The notes under the pieces are model-generated. The model did not search any database. It was not told where the DNA came from and worked only from the letters and a program-made list of their open reading frames with translations. A stretch of DNA of 64,000 nucleotides from Certhia americana (Eukaryota; Chordata; Aves; Passeriformes; Certhiidae): positions 27,042,839-27,106,838 of the forward strand of contig CM031879.1 of assembly GCA_018697195.1 (NCBI GenBank), given 5' to 3'. The translations under genes were made by a program, and so were the position numbers. Positions 45,925 to 59,500 of the stretch are shown here, piece after piece; the first letter of the stretch is position 1; the number at the start of each line of letters is the position of its first letter.

Positions 45925-48900
45925 ATTAAAGTAAAAGCTGCTTGCAGACTCTGTAATAAAGACAATAAGATTGGTGACAGCAAGTACTGCCCCTCCAGCC
46001 TATGTTCGCTCAGCCTCAGGAGAAGCGCAAGCTATCAAAAGAAATATCAGTGGCTCCTGACAACTTTTACTGGTGTGTGCAGGCAGGAGAGTGAAATTCT
46101 GCTTTAGAAAGGGCCAGACCAGAGAGCAACCACACCTAGAATACTTCATAACATCAGAGAACTTAAAAGCTGTTTTAAAAGAGTTTTTACTTCCTTGCAT
46201 GTACAAGCCTGACCTAAACATATTGTATATTTTTCAGGGAACCATAGCACTTATGAGTATTGATTCATCACCATATCTCTCAAGTTCCCCACAGTTAGAG
46301 TGGCTCTGACATCAGCAAGGATATGCTGTCATAAACCTTGAGAAACATGGTGGTGATTAAGTCCAGGAGTTTTTCTACAGTCATAATTTGACTGTATGTT
46401 TATGCAAATTTGGCTCCAAATTCATAAGACATAGGATTGTACACAGAAGTCTTGCAGGTTACAGCACAGCAGCAGTAGCTGCATGTGTAAGATCAATAAA
46501 ATTTGATCATAATGGTTATTTTTTATATTTGTCCTCTGTGAACTGGAATGAAATTATCTTGCTTTCAGATATTTGGTAATTATCAAGTAAAATCAAATTA
46601 TCAAGATATTTTAGTAACTGCTTTCTTGTCATTCACTCTCCTAGTGAGAGTTTGGGCCCAGCCTTTATCCTTTCAGATTTTGTAGTGAATTTTAAAGTTG
46701 TTCAGCTTTATAGTTTCTTTAAATCCTCTGCTTCATCGAAGAAAACTCTTAAAGTTTAAGTTCCCCTACTTTTTTCATTTAACCTCTCCCTGAGGTAATC
46801 CAAGATGTGAAGAATCACTGGCAGGAATGAAACAACTTTCTCAACATTCACTAAACATTTCTGGTCTTTTTCCTGGGATTTGGTGGCACACATGACAGTC
46901 TTTTACACTGAAGAATATTTATTTTGGATAGGTCAGATTGTTAATAAATAATACTGATAATTAATTCTATCATACCTCATACAGAAAAGGTTTGCTAAAA
47001 ACTGCCTGTGAATACTAAATTGAAGGTATGCCAGTCGATTGCTTCAGACACTGGAAAGGTGTTCACACCCTTTGTCTGACTTGAGGAACCAGTGGAAATT
47101 TTCAACCCAACAAATGGTGAAAGAATGGCTCCTCCAGGGCAAATCTTTCAAAGTGGTAAAGCTGGATTTTGCTTTGAACCATCTATAAAAGAAGCAGAGG
47201 GAGACAAGGCTCACTAGCATCTGTGAATTTGAGTCTCCAGGGGTAAAGAACCCAAGTGAAGCTGCCCATATCAACTTAAATCAATTATCAATTGACTAGC
47301 AGTTTAAATTTGGGGCTGAATCTTTCCCTATCTGCTTCCATCAAGGTGAATTGATACAGTGTCTGGTACACCCTGTGTCAAGGGGAGATTTATTTGAGCA
47401 AAGCCAGTTTCCTGAGGAGGAATAGGTATGTATGGTTGAGGCCCCTTTAAACAGAAAAAAAATCTCTGCGGCCATTTCTTGCTGACATCAGCATAAGATC
47501 TAGCTGGTTACAGGGGTGAACACATAGATACCTCAATTAGCAAGCCAAGCTCCCTTGGGGCTAGAGGAGAGGAAAAAAAAATCCCGTATTTAGTTCTGTC
47601 TCTTCAGGTCTGCTCCTTGATTTCATCATGTGCCTTGGTCCGTCCTAATCTGCTCCCTCATTGCTTTTCTGGTATTTGTCATCTTCCTGGTTGTGTTTTT
47701 TTCTCCTCCTCCTCTTTATGTATTCCTTCATTCTCCTTCCTGTTTTCTTTTCCTCCTTGTCTTTATATCTGAGATTTGTCTTTCTACCTGGCCTTCAGTA
47801 TTACTAATTCTGCCTGCTCCATCCTTCAAGTTCCTTTTCTGTCATGTCTCACTCTTCTCTTGCTTGATTTTCACTTTCACTGATGCTCTCCCTTTTAGAA
47901 GTTGTTTTAAAGTGTTAAAATTTGACAGGAGGTTGAGTTTCCTATTTTTGTGTCACGCAGGTGGCAGGCTTCCCACAGAATTAGTGCCAAAGGAAGAACA
48001 GCAGCCCAAAGGAGATTTCACAATTTACAGCAATATTTAAAGCATTCTGAATCTGATTAGGGAATGTGGCTGAAAGTCACATAGCTTCTTGGTCCTACAC
48101 AATGTTTTTTAAGGGCTGTCAGAGAATAAAATGAAATACTGGAACTAAAGCCTCTAAGTCAGTTCCATGCTTAGTTCAGTGCTCCAATATCGTTTCAAGA
48201 CGGCATGGAAACACCTACTGCAATAGCTGGATTCACAAGTGCCATAAGCTGCCTTTGGATCAAAAGTGCTGTTCAATTTTTCTCACTGTAAATCTCTTTT
48301 ATGAATTCCTTCAGATTTACTCTGAGATCAGAAATTGACTTACAGGCATTATCTTTGACTAATGATGGGAAAAGGGAGAATGTGTCTGCATTGTGGGAAG
48401 AGTAGGAAAAAAAGATATTGCAGATGTACTGATTTTTTTCAGATGTAATAGAAGTAATGAATGAACAAACCAACCTTTTGTCAGAAAAAAACCCACACAA
48501 AGATGATTAGTCTTTGAGAAGAATACCTTTTCTGTGTGTAGTAAAAAGCATATTTCACTACTTATATATACACGCATACAAACACAGAGACATGGGTACT
48601 TAAACATTCAAAGGAATTGCAAATTTGTCTTGAAAGGTATTCTATAAGAGCTCACTACCTTTTCATTATGAAATATTCTGAGGTAAGAGAGCTCCATGAG
48701 AAACCTCATGAGTCCCTTTTTTCCCAATTTCCACATTATTCTAGACGATGAAGATAGCAATGAATGTCATAGAAGTGCAGCATGTAGGAATGCTGGTAAG
48801 AGATGTTACTTTTCCTTTTTGGCTTGGAATTATTTGCTTGGTCTCAGTTTGCCAAGGCTTATACCCTTCATGACATAATCTATAGCAGTCTCTTCTGCCT

Positions 48901-49329
48901 CCAGCTCCAGTGTTACATTTCCATTTTTTGTTGGTTTTTTCCTCCCACTTTTAATTAAATTGAATATGAGATATAGAATCAAAAAACCAAAAAGGAAGCT
49001 AAAAAAAGAACAGGGATCAGATCCAGCCAACAGAACACATCTGTGTGGATTCAAAATCAAGGTCAGGTGGGGAAGCCTCTTCCCTGAGAAGACAATTTCC
49101 TTGCCACTGTGCTAAGGCTATTGAAATGGCAATATCCCTAAATAACCATGCACTGCCTCTTACTACCCTTTTGTCCCTCTTCCTATCCTTCCTTTTGCTT
49201 GGACTGGTACTGTTGCCATGTGTAGGACTGGACTCTGTAGACTCAATATTGCATAAAAGTGTTTTACAGAGCTTCTTTTACAAAATAAATTTGAAATATT
49301 AATTTTAAAGTTAGTATATAAATGAGGGA

Positions 49330-49345
49330 AAGAAAGAAAGAAAGA
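49330..49345. repeat. (GAAA)n microsatellite
   Basis: About four copies of the tetranucleotide GAAA/AAAG. Short, simple repeat. Confidence 0.8.
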
Positions 49346-49858
49346 TGTTCTTTAATTAATGTGGAATGTTCCCTCAGGCTTTTCCTGTAGGTTTAGAGCA
49401 CTGTTTACAGTGAGCCTACTGCACTGACAGGTGGTCTAGGGCTGAAAGAAGCAGAAATCTCCCAGAGGAACCTGTCAGTTGACACGGATCAGTGTTGATT
49501 CCCCCTCTTAAGTAATTGTTCAAGTAAAAGATTCTCCAAATTTTCAGAATTCAAGACAAACATATCAAAATAAAAGACTATTGAACCTTGCAGTGCTGGT
49601 ATTAGAAGGACTCAAACCTTTAAAAATGTCATGGAAAAAAATACTGCAGTTATCAAGATGATCATCATAGATCACCGTCACTGGAAGCCAAACACTCAGA
49701 TGAAATGACTTCTTCACAAAGCAGCTACTCCACAGGGTATGACTAGGGCTGTCAAGCCAGCAAATGACTGTGAGGCTGCATGGCTAATGCTGCAAAGGCA
49801 CATCATTAATGCAAAAGAAAGTTCTGTTCCCAAGCTAAATTGCTGCCCTCTGGCTGTT

Positions 49859-49892
49859 TAAAAAAAAAAAAAAAAAAAAAAGAAAAAAAAAA
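49859..49892. repeat. A-rich simple repeat
   Basis: A run of about 22 A, one G, then about 10 A, roughly 40 bases upstream of the CR1 fragment at 49930. The lysine-rich open frame over it is an artefact of the repeat. Confidence 0.9.
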
Positions 49893-49929
49893 GACACATA
49901 ATTACACAAAAGGGATTTTGAAAAATGAC

Positions 49930-50552
49930 AAATTTTGTTACAAGTTGAATATGAGTCAACAGTGTGCCCTGGCAGCCAGGAGGGCCAACAAAGTTCTGAG
50001 ATGCAGTATCACCAGCCAGCACAAAGGAGGGGATCGGCCTTGAGTTTTGGGGACAGTTTTGGATGCCACAATGTAAGAAAAATATAAAGCTATCTGAGAG
50101 TGTCCAAAGGAGGGCAACAGAGATGGCCTTGAGGGGAAGACATGTGAGGAGTGACTGTGGTCATTTGGTCTGCTCAGCCTGAAGAAGAGGAGACTGCAGG
50201 GAGACCTCATTGCAGTCTGCAACTTCCTCATGAGGGGAAGAGGAGGGGCAGGCACTGATCTCTGCTCTGTGGTACCCAGTGACAGGACTCAAGGGAATGG
50301 CCTAAAGCTGTGCCAGGGGAGGTTTAGGTTGGATATCAGGAAAAGGTTTCTCACCCAGAGGGTGGCTGGGCACTGGAACAGCTCCCCAGGGAAGTGGACA
50401 CAGCACCAGCCTGACAGAGTGCAAGAAGTGTTTGGACAACATTCTCAGACACGTGGTGTGATTCTTGTGGTGTCCTGTGCAGGGCCAGGAGCTGGACTTG
50501 ATAATCCTGATGGGTTCCTTACAAATTCTCATAGTCTATGATTCTATAATTT
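49930..50552 (+). mobile_element. CR1 LINE 3' fragment
   Basis: The recognisable CR1 order is 'gagtcaacagtgtgccctggcagccaggagggccaac', 'gagggcaacagagatgg', 'ctgcagggagacctcattgcag', 'caagggaatggcctaaagctgtgccaggggagg', 'ttaggttggatatcaggaaaagg', 'cccagagggtggctgggcactggaacagctccccaggg' and 'gacaacattctcagacacgtggtgtgattcttg'. It ends with the CR1 terminal 'catagtctatgattctata'. It is 5' truncated with the 3' end intact. This is the same subfamily type as the copy in the YAF2 3' UTR. Confidence 0.93.
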
Positions 50553-53500
50553 ATTCTGCATCAGAGTTATCATCATCTGTAGCTGTTACACACACTTGAC
50601 TAACCTTCGGAATGCTCTATTACAGCCCTACAGAGAAATCTTCAAAGAAACCCTGAGATCAAGGCAGTGTAAGCACCAGCTTTAAGTCAGCTTTGAGTGA
50701 CAGTTTCTGATTTATGTTTTCAAACATACCAAATAGATCTCTGACTCAGTTTGTTCATTACCACTTACAAAATAAACAAGGATATTCATTGCCTTAATGT
50801 ATCTCTTCCAGAATAAAGTCTTTATAAATAGCTATTAAATTATATGTTTCACAGAAGAACTGCTCTTTCCTGAAGACTGGATTTATGAAAAGACTATCTA
50901 TAATCTTCTATTTTTAATTAATTGCAAATTCTGTAGCATTCCAGACAACTCTAATGTCCAAATTTGGACAAATTACCAAAATCTACATAGCTACTACCAT
51001 TTTCATAAAAACCTTGATAAATATTGCTAAGAATGAAATGTTGAATGTCCTTTTTATCATATCAGTAAAATATATAGTAAAGGCATTTCCCTTATCCTTG
51101 AGCAAGTACTTAAATAGACAAAGTAATTAATAATGTGAGATACTAGCTCATATATTAATAACAGAATATTTGTTAGCTGCATGTGTAAAAAATTTTTAAC
51201 AAATTCAGGAGTTTTAGATGTACTATAATTATTGAACAAAAAAAAAATCCTATAATTGGATTTATTTGTTGGAAAAAAGCTATTGCACAGTTAAGAAGAG
51301 AGACATGTATCTGAAACTCTTTAGCCGTATCTCTCAATACGATGCAGTAGAATGCAGTAGATACTGTTACCATTATGAGCCATTCAAACTGTAGGTAACT
51401 ACAGGTAAGACTGTCCCTGTGTAACTAGAAGGTAACTAACTGTATAGCAGATACAGGAAAGAAGCAGCTCCACAAGAAAGTGTCAGGAAAACATGGATTG
51501 ATTTTGTCTTAATTTGGTAAATTCAGGAGGTCAAATATAAGAGAAGCTGTGAAGCTTCAAAGTCTAAAAATTGTGTGTATTCTAGGAGCTGTTTGTTCTG
51601 TCATTTAGGAGTCTGCCTGGGACACCAGCCAGAATAGCACTGCAACAGCACCTGACAGATAAAATTAAAGCATGAATCATAATCTCTCTGGTCTGCCAAA
51701 CTGAGCTTTATTCAATTTGTAGCTTTAAGATGGATTACAGTTTGATGGCATGTCCTGAAGCTAACTATCCCTTAATTTCAAACAGTGTTGTGAGAAGGTT
51801 GTGTATTGGCACTGGGGTACAAACGTAGGTTTGTGTGATGAGAATTGAGTGAAGGGAGTTCAAATCATAATGGTTTCTGCTGTGTAAATTTAAATGAAAT
51901 ACCAGCTGGATATTTGCCAGGATGAGATATCATTCTGACAGAGCACAGCACTTAAGTACATTGAGTAAGCTCTTTGGAGTAGTCTAAAAGAATAACAGGC
52001 ACTGTAACACTCAAGGAAGAAAAAATGTGAAATGCTTCAAAAACAAGCATTCAAAATAGCATTGATAATAAATTATTCAAATGGAATTTGGAATATGGAA
52101 TTCTTGATGTTTGGAGCCTTTTTCTTAGGTATGAGGAAGAAGGACAGCAGACTGGAAGAAAGCCCATTAGAAGGCAGAAGGGTATTATTTTAATGCTAAC
52201 ATTATTGATAAGCCAATCTTCCAAAACAATCTATACATAATCTATAATCTCTGAAACTATAGAATTGGTTGGGTTCCACAGTAAGTATCATCCTTTCCAT
52301 TTTTATTTTAGACACTGTAGAAATCAAAGGGTGACAGAGCTTCAAAGAGTAATATGACATAGGCTAAAGTTCAATTTAGCATGCTGGTAACAGACAAAGC
52401 ACTGGGATTTTTCAGTTGGCTTGACTGGGACAAGAAATGGACATACAGAAGTTTTCAATCATCAGATTACCTTGATATGCATGACTGAATACAGGCTTAG
52501 TTAAAATAAACAGTTTGTAATTGCCAACAAACTGCCTGCTTTATTAAGACCAATAAAAAAGGCAAATGCATTCTAAGAGGTTTTTAGATTTGTATATCTT
52601 AACAATTTTTGTAATCCACTGATCAAAGGATAGTATAGAAACAAAACAGACTATTCAGTTTACAATTCAAAGCATTCTTATACTTGAGATATCAACTCAC
52701 AAAAACAAAATATCTAGCAGAGTTCAGTGCAAGAATATGCATTTACTTGTAGGCTCATTGGTAGTGTTCATTAAGGACCTGATATCCAGTTCATTGGTTG
52801 CAGATAAGACCAAATTTGGAAAACCTGGAGCCTGATTTTGATAACAGTAGCCAGTGGCTGCAGTTGGTATTTTTTCCAGGATTACTTCAGTTAAATTAGT
52901 GATAAACATTTTTAATATTGACTCCAATTTGACATTGACTTTTGTCTGAGAATTTCCTCAAAAAGTTTTTACATGTGAATATTTAACCAGAAAGCCTGTG
53001 AGGAAACCAAATAAGATAAAATAAAGGTACCATAATACCTCACAAAACCTGAAGAAACAAATGCAGAATCTTGGCTCAGCAGAAAAACACCTGAAGTTCT
53101 GAACCAGATTCATCAGTGGGCACTGGCCGCTTTGTGGTGCTACGTACCAGTGCAAAGGGAGATACAAGTTAGGACAGGTCTATTGATCAGCTGCTTTGCA
53201 TTACTGGGTAAACTATTAACAATAGTCAAAGAGACTGAGCATCAATTCACCAGCAGGTAGGCACAGGCATGCTTACAAGAGTGGCATTGGGGACTATGTG
53301 GTAATCATGTGTGTTGTCAGGGAGAGCTATTAACAGATGGAGCCAGTGTCTCCAGTTGTTTCTCTCCAGCTGAGTTGATCATGCAAGTCAGTGAGTGAGG
53401 AAGCATGACACTTGGCTGTTATCTCCAGGTATAGATGTATAGACACATCTATATAGAGATGCATATATACAGAAAGGTACAGATCTGCACCTGCATATTG

Positions 53501-53699
53501 CTTATTACAACTTTCATTGCAGTTGCTAAGAACATACTATCACGTATGTCCTCCATATGAAACCGACATGCGACATTTCAGAAGATTTAACACTAAGGAA
53601 AGTTTGAATGCTCCTATGTTTTCACATTATTGAACAAAATAATGAACAAAAAAGGTCACATCCTCTGCATTCACCAGAAAGGATGTGACAGCCCAGACA

Positions 53700-54858
53700 G
53701 AGCTCCACGAGAACACGCAGCCAGATCTTAAGCTGCAGATTTTGCCTACCTAAACTTTTAAGAAAGACTTTGACACCATTTCCCACAGCCTTCTCCTGGG
53801 GAAACTAGTTTACCATGGTGTGGATAGGTGCTGGGTAAAAAACTGGCTGGATGGCCAGGCCCAGAGAGTGGTGGTGAATGGAGTTATATCCAGCTCGTAG
53901 CCGGTCACCAGTGGGGTTCACTGGGGCTCGGTATTGGGACCAGTCCTGTTAAATATCTTTAATGATGATGTGGACAAGGGTATCAAGTGCATTCTCAGTC
54001 AGTTTGCAGATGACACCGAGCTGTGTGGGAGTGTTGATCTACTGGAGGGTAAGAAGGCCCTGCCAAGGGATCAGGACAGGCTGGATCAACAGGCCAAGGC
54101 TAACTGGATAAGACTCAACAAGGCAAAGTGCTCAGTGCCACACTTGGGTCACAACAACATCATCCAGTGCTACAAACTGAGGGAAGAGTGGATGAAAAGC
54201 TGCTCATAGGAAAAGGACTTGGGGTACTGGTCAACAAGAGCTGATCAAACATGAGCCAGCAGCGTGCCCAGGTGGCCAGGAAGGCCAGTGGCATCCTGGC
54301 CTGTATCAAGAAAAGGGTGACCAGAAGGGCCAGGGCAGGGATTGTCCCCCTGTATTTGCCACACCTTGAGTGCTGTGCCAATTCTGGGCCCCTCACTACA
54401 AGAAGGAAATTGAGGGGCTGGAGTGTGTCCATGGAGCTGGTGAAGAATAAGGGACTCAACTCTGAGGGAGCTGGGGGTATTTAACCTGGAGAAAAGGAGG
54501 CTCAGGGGAAACCTTATTGCTCTCTACAACTGCCTGAAAGGAGGCTGTGGTGATGTGGGGGGGGCTCAACCTCTTCTCCCCTGTAACAAGCAGTAGAACA
54601 AGAGGAAATGACCTCAAGTTGCAACAGGGAAGGTTTAGAATAGATATTTGGAGAAATTTCTTCATAGAAATAGTTGTCAAGCATTGGAAAAGGCTGCCCA
54701 GGAAAGTGGTAGAATCACCATCCTGAAAATTTTCAAAAAACCCATATGGATACATACAGCTCTTGAGGACATGGGCTGGTGATGAATTTGTGGTGCTAGG
54801 TGATGGTTGGACTTGATGATCTTAGGGGTCTTTTCCAACCTTAATGGTTGTATGATTC
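53700..54858 (+). mobile_element. CR1 LINE fragment with reverse transcriptase remnant
   Basis: This is the longest CR1 piece here. It starts in the ORF2 reverse transcriptase ('aaagactttgacaccatttcccacagccttctcctgg'). Between 53934 and 54160 it still reads GPVLLNIFNDDVDKGI, then QFADDTELCG, where F-A-D-D is the polymerase catalytic motif. The CR1 3' part follows through 'agccagcagcgtgcccaggtggccaggaaggcc' to the 3' end 'gttggacttgatgatcttaggggtc' and 'tgtatgattcta'. Stop codons and indels show that it is dead. The upstream boundary is approximate. Confidence 0.93.
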
Positions 54859-55689
54859 TAGCAGAGATGTGGGATAAAAGATTGGCAAATGACAAATTTC
54901 TTAGGTGACTGGTTTAGGTCTTTATGCTTTCTATTTTAATTTAAAAATTAGTTTAAACATTTTATCAGAAAATTGTCAGAAAAAGTGCTGTACTTGAAGG
55001 ATAGGTAATGCAGCCTGTGACAGATCCTTGGTGATGCATCCTACAATCCATACAAAAGGACCTTGAACTTTGATATGTACAAAGCAAAGAAGTTTTGAAC
55101 CATTCTCTTAGATCTCTATATGAAGACACATACTAGAATCACACCAGTACTCTATGTTCCTTACAGTACATTGAAAGTCTGGAACTGGGAGGAAAAAAAA
55201 TCACCTATGGTGATGATTTCACAGATTATATAAGTTTTCTCTGATGTTCAAAAGTTGTAAGAAAGGGTTGTCATAGTAGGCATAGTTAGGATGATCTCTA
55301 ACAGCGTGCTGCCATTTCAGTATGAAGTCCTCAGTAAAGAGCTTGGAAGAATTATTTCTGGCCAGTTGAATCACAGTGTCTTAGATGTGCTGATGAATGG
55401 TGTTGCTATACAAAACCTCCGAGTTCAGAAGCAACCTTAAAATGTCTGTTTCCAGTGTTATCAAAGATGGGAAGTATTGTAAAGCTAATGTTACCCATAC
55501 AAAGATGAACAGCAGGAACATCAGTGATCATATGAGTGTGTCACAGCTGTACATGGACAGTGGGAAAGACAGAGACTTAAAAGCAAGAGACAATAAGTTC
55601 CCTAAGTTGGTCTGGGTGAAACTTTACTTTTACTGTGTGGTGTGTTTAATTTTTAATTAGCAAGGAAGAAGGTTCAGGGAGCCCCAGAG

Positions 55690-56690
55690 CCTACTGCTCC
55701 AGGGACACTGGGCCTAGAAAAGGCATGCCAAGGACAACACAGCATTACAGAAATATTCCTTCTTCCTGAAGGAATCATTCTTACCTGGGCCAGCCATGGA
55801 ACCTGGAACCTTCATTCAAAACTCCAAGGTTTAACCTAAGCAATTAAGTTCAGGGCTGGGGGTCCAGACAACCAGCAGGCAAACAGCTCCACACACACTG
55901 GAGCTTGAAAAGTGGTACCATGGTGAGCAGGACAATGTACCTACACTGCTTCTTCCACATTTTCCAATCTGGGCCACTCAGAGTACCTGGTAGATTGGCC
56001 TTAACCCCAAGCTGCCATTAGGGTCAAGGGGTAGGGTTAGAGAACCACAAAGAAAAGTCCCAGGGACTCCGGGTTTGAAAAAGGGGAGGCAAGGAGAACA
56101 CGCACTGTACCAACATTGCTCTCTCCGTGTCTTTCTGGTCTGGGCCAGCCATGGTACCTGACACCTCAGTCTCAACCGAAAGCCACCATTAGAGTTAGGA
56201 TAAGGGTTCTGAGAACTACAAAGCCTACAACGACAGGGACACTGAAGCTTGAAAAGGCATGCCAAGCAGAGCACAGGACAGCACAAACACTTCTCCCATG
56301 TTTCTAAACTCAGTCATCCATTGTATGTGGGGTGTCAGCCTACACCAAAACCCACTGTTAGGGTCAAGAGGTACAGTTTGGGTTCAGAGAATCACAACGT
56401 TTACAGCTCTATGGACACTGGGGCTGTAAAAGGCACAGCAAGGGGAGCACAGCAATGCTCCAACGTTGGTCTCTCCATATCTTTCTTATGTTGGCCACCC
56501 ATGGTGCTGGGACCTCAGTTTCAACCCCAAGTCTCCCTTAGGTTTAGAGTCATGGGTTCACTCCAGGGACAGTGGGAGTGAAAAAAGCATATCAAGGAGA
56601 GCCCAGCACAGTGCCAGCATTGCTTACTTCACATGTTTGTAATCTTGACCTCCTGTAGTACTGGAGACCTCAGTTTCAGACCTCCTACAC
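55690..56690. repeat. Tandem array, about 175-bp period, six diverged copies
   Basis: Copies of an 'AGGGACACTGGGGCTTGAAAAGGCATGCCAAGG' type block recur at about 55701, 55891, 56062, 56235, 56411 and 56565. Spacings are 190, 171, 173, 176 and 154 bases. Between them each unit repeats an 'acattgcttcttccatgtttct', a 'gggccagccatggtacctg', a 'cctcagtttcaaccccaag' and a 'ccattagggtcaaggg' block. Copies are well diverged, so the array is old. I do not recognise the satellite family. Open frames across it are by-products. Confidence 0.88.
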
Positions 56691-59424
56691 ATTTAAGGAT
56701 TACATGAGTCTTCCATAATCCAAGTATTTTATGTACAAAGGGCATTAGTTTAGCTTTTTTATTTTCTTGGAACAAACTACCAGCTTCTAAGTCCCTTTAG
56801 TAGATATTACTTTAAAAAAACCCCACAGAATATTATACAGAGGGTAACAAAAATATTTCTTTTCCTGTTGCACGTGAAATATTTTATACAGACAGATGTG
56901 AACTCATTCTTTGTGTTTGAAATCAAATAGAGGTGGAAGAATCAGAGCAGCTGTAAAAGTAGTAATACACTAGGTTGTGTGATTTTTTTTGTAGGCTGTC
57001 CTTGCAACATGTACATTCCCAGAATCATGGCAGCATTCTCCTCTACTCCAGCCTGGTTTGACACTCAACTAGGAGCTTATCAATGGACCTTAGTCTGCTA
57101 TATTCCTTCAGTGAGCCACCTGAGAATCCTTCTTTTGGTAGTTTACAGGGTCAAATTTACTGCCTGAATTGATTCACAGACTGCATTTCAAGATAGCGTT
57201 ATGTGTTTACACTAAAATAAACAGTGGGCACAAGTTCACTCTTCTTTAAATTTGCTTTAAGGTTGTTCACATGTGTTCCTAACTCAGCCCTGGAGTTCTC
57301 TGAGTTCTTGTCTGCCTGCCACCGTAAATCTTCTGTGACTCTGCTTAAATCCAAGCATTCACTCTGGATTTTGAAGAGATTTAAATGGATGTAGACTTGC
57401 CAGTTTTATCTTTTTTGTGTTTCCTTTTCCACCTGAAATAAAGTAAACAGATGGAATATCAAGTCTTCTGAAAATAACTGCAGGGAAGTTGTTTTCTGTG
57501 GGTGTGCAAAAACAAGCTAGAGGATAATTTGGAATTTATTGCTGCTGGAGTAATTGTGCCACTTCTGAGAAGCCTGAGGAGGCTAGGGGAAAGTACATAT
57601 TAACATGAAAACTTTACTAGAAAAGAGAGCCACATCAAACTGGTCAGTTTCTACAAAAATTGCTGATGTGGAAATAATAGACAAATTGTTATTTTTCTGG
57701 ACTATGTTAAACAATGTATGGATTAAGTTGTATCCACCCTCCCCCCCAACCCCAAATTTACAGCTTCTCTGTTTAGAAACCTGTGCTAATTGATATGAAT
57801 ATATACATTAAGAGTGACTTGTTTATTGACAGCCAAAGTATTCTGACATAATTATCACACTCCACACTTAATGGATAGTGTTAAATTTGGAGTCTATCTG
57901 TGTTAGAAATCACTTGCTGTATTAATAGATGCCAGCTGTGAGATAAGCCCCTGACATCTTCTTAAAAATACTGTTATTCATTCACACTGACTTCATGTGT
58001 AGCTAATCATTGCATTTGTTGCCGAAAGCTAAAAAGAAAACCACCACTTCACTTTACTATTATAAATATTTAACTGATGAAGTATAAAATATTCTCTGGC
58101 TTGGTTTCGTTCTCTGCCGAACAGAATAATATTTTTAAATAATCATTCTTTCCTGTTAAATTTGTTCGACGAAAACATTATGATGCTGTCTCAACAGCTC
58201 TGCAGCTTCACAGGAAATTTTTCATAGAATATTTTTACATACAAAATCACCTGAAGAAAAATTTTAATGCAAGTACTTCTGAAGAGCAAACGGTAACTAA
58301 TTGTGCCGTTTCACAATCATTTTCTGAAAGCTAATTGTAGGCTACCGCCCAAGGGATCGTTCCCTTTCCCTGCCCAGTGGTCTGTTCCTGCCTCCCCCAG
58401 GCATTGGCTGCCTTAGGGCAGGGTAGGGCATGGGGAGCTGGATCACCTTGCCAGGCTGACTGTAACCCCTCTGCTGGGTTTGCTGCAGAGTTCATTTTCT
58501 CTGCTCTGGTCTGTGAGCTAGTCCAGCTCAGCCCACAGCTGCTTGATTGGAAACAGCAGGAGCTCGAAACCAGAGGCAAGGAGAGAGCTGGCCTGTTCTT
58601 TCTAGGCTGTGACACCTCAGGCTTCATTGCACACAAGTCAGCAACATAAATATAGGAAATCTCAGCAAAAGGAAAGCATTGGAGGTTGCACTGAAAATCA
58701 GACAAAAAACCCAGATTGTTCTAACAACAAAAAGGATGAAATCTGACCTATGATCAAAAGACAGAAAAGTCTCCAAACAGCCAACTTACTGGGAAGTGAA
58801 AAGCTCTTTGTAGTTTATCACTTATTTAATAGCAGAGACATAAGTAGTGCTTCACAGAGACATGACTTGATTCCTGGCACTCACAACCTAAGCTCTCTGT
58901 CTGTACACTGCAAGACAGAGGCACAGAGACCAGCTTACATCACAGGGTTGCAGTCCTAAAGGATCAGATGCCACATTAAATAATTAAACATGGTAATGGG
59001 AGAACTGACCCAGACAGTGAGTAGGTGCTTCTACATCAATTTACATGAGTAAAACTATACTATCTCAGTGTTTGCTAATGCTGCTAGAAGCTAAAGCCCT
59101 GCTTTTGCAGGTGTTCTTTCTGGCTGGGTGGCACTACCTTTTCCCATTTTTTTTGCCTCTGTCACTGTTTGATCCATGGGTGAGCCAGGTGAGCTCATGA
59201 GGTAGTTTTCTACCAGCTCAGCCAGCAGATCTCAAAAATTTGGGACCACGTGAGCAGTTAGAAGAACCAGAGAGACTGGCACAATGGAAACCATCCCTCT
59301 GTGAACAACTAGGCTTCCTATTGACTCAGCTGTAATGGGAACCCTCCTCCAAGTCCCCAAAGCACTAATTATTTGCATTCAATTGGTAGCATTACAGCTG
59401 GGGTTTTTTTTACTTAAAAAAATC

Positions 59425-59500
59425 ACAGGACAATGCAAGTTAGAAGGATCTCAAGAGGCCTCTGGTCCAATCTCCTGATCAAAGCAGAGAATTCAGACTG
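59425..59500 (-). mobile_element. Short CR1 3'-terminal remnant
   Basis: The plus strand reads ATCACAGGACAATGCAAGTT, then AGAAGGATCTCAAGAGGCCTCTGG, then TCCAATCTCCTGATCAAAGCAG. This is the reverse complement of a CR1 3' tip of the 'ctgcttgagcaggg / ggacctctggaggtcc' type. Only about 75 bases remain. Confidence 0.7.

Noticed and set aside
47630..48040. Open frame of 136 codons, highly hydrophobic, resembling a membrane protein
   Set aside because: The hydrophobicity comes from a C/T-rich tract (Leu, Phe, Ser codons). There is no homologous family, and no promoter or splice context.
49859..49892. Poly(A) tract as evidence of a processed retrogene
   Set aside because: No gene body or coding remnant precedes it, and the CR1 downstream does not use poly(A). 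A simple repeat is the better explanation.
53934..54209. Protein with NIFNDDVDKG and FADD motifs as a possible host gene
   Set aside because: It is a remnant of the CR1 reverse transcriptase with truncations on both sides.
55978..56581. Overlapping open frames of about 60-110 codons
   Set aside because: They lie within the 175-bp tandem array and repeat with its period.
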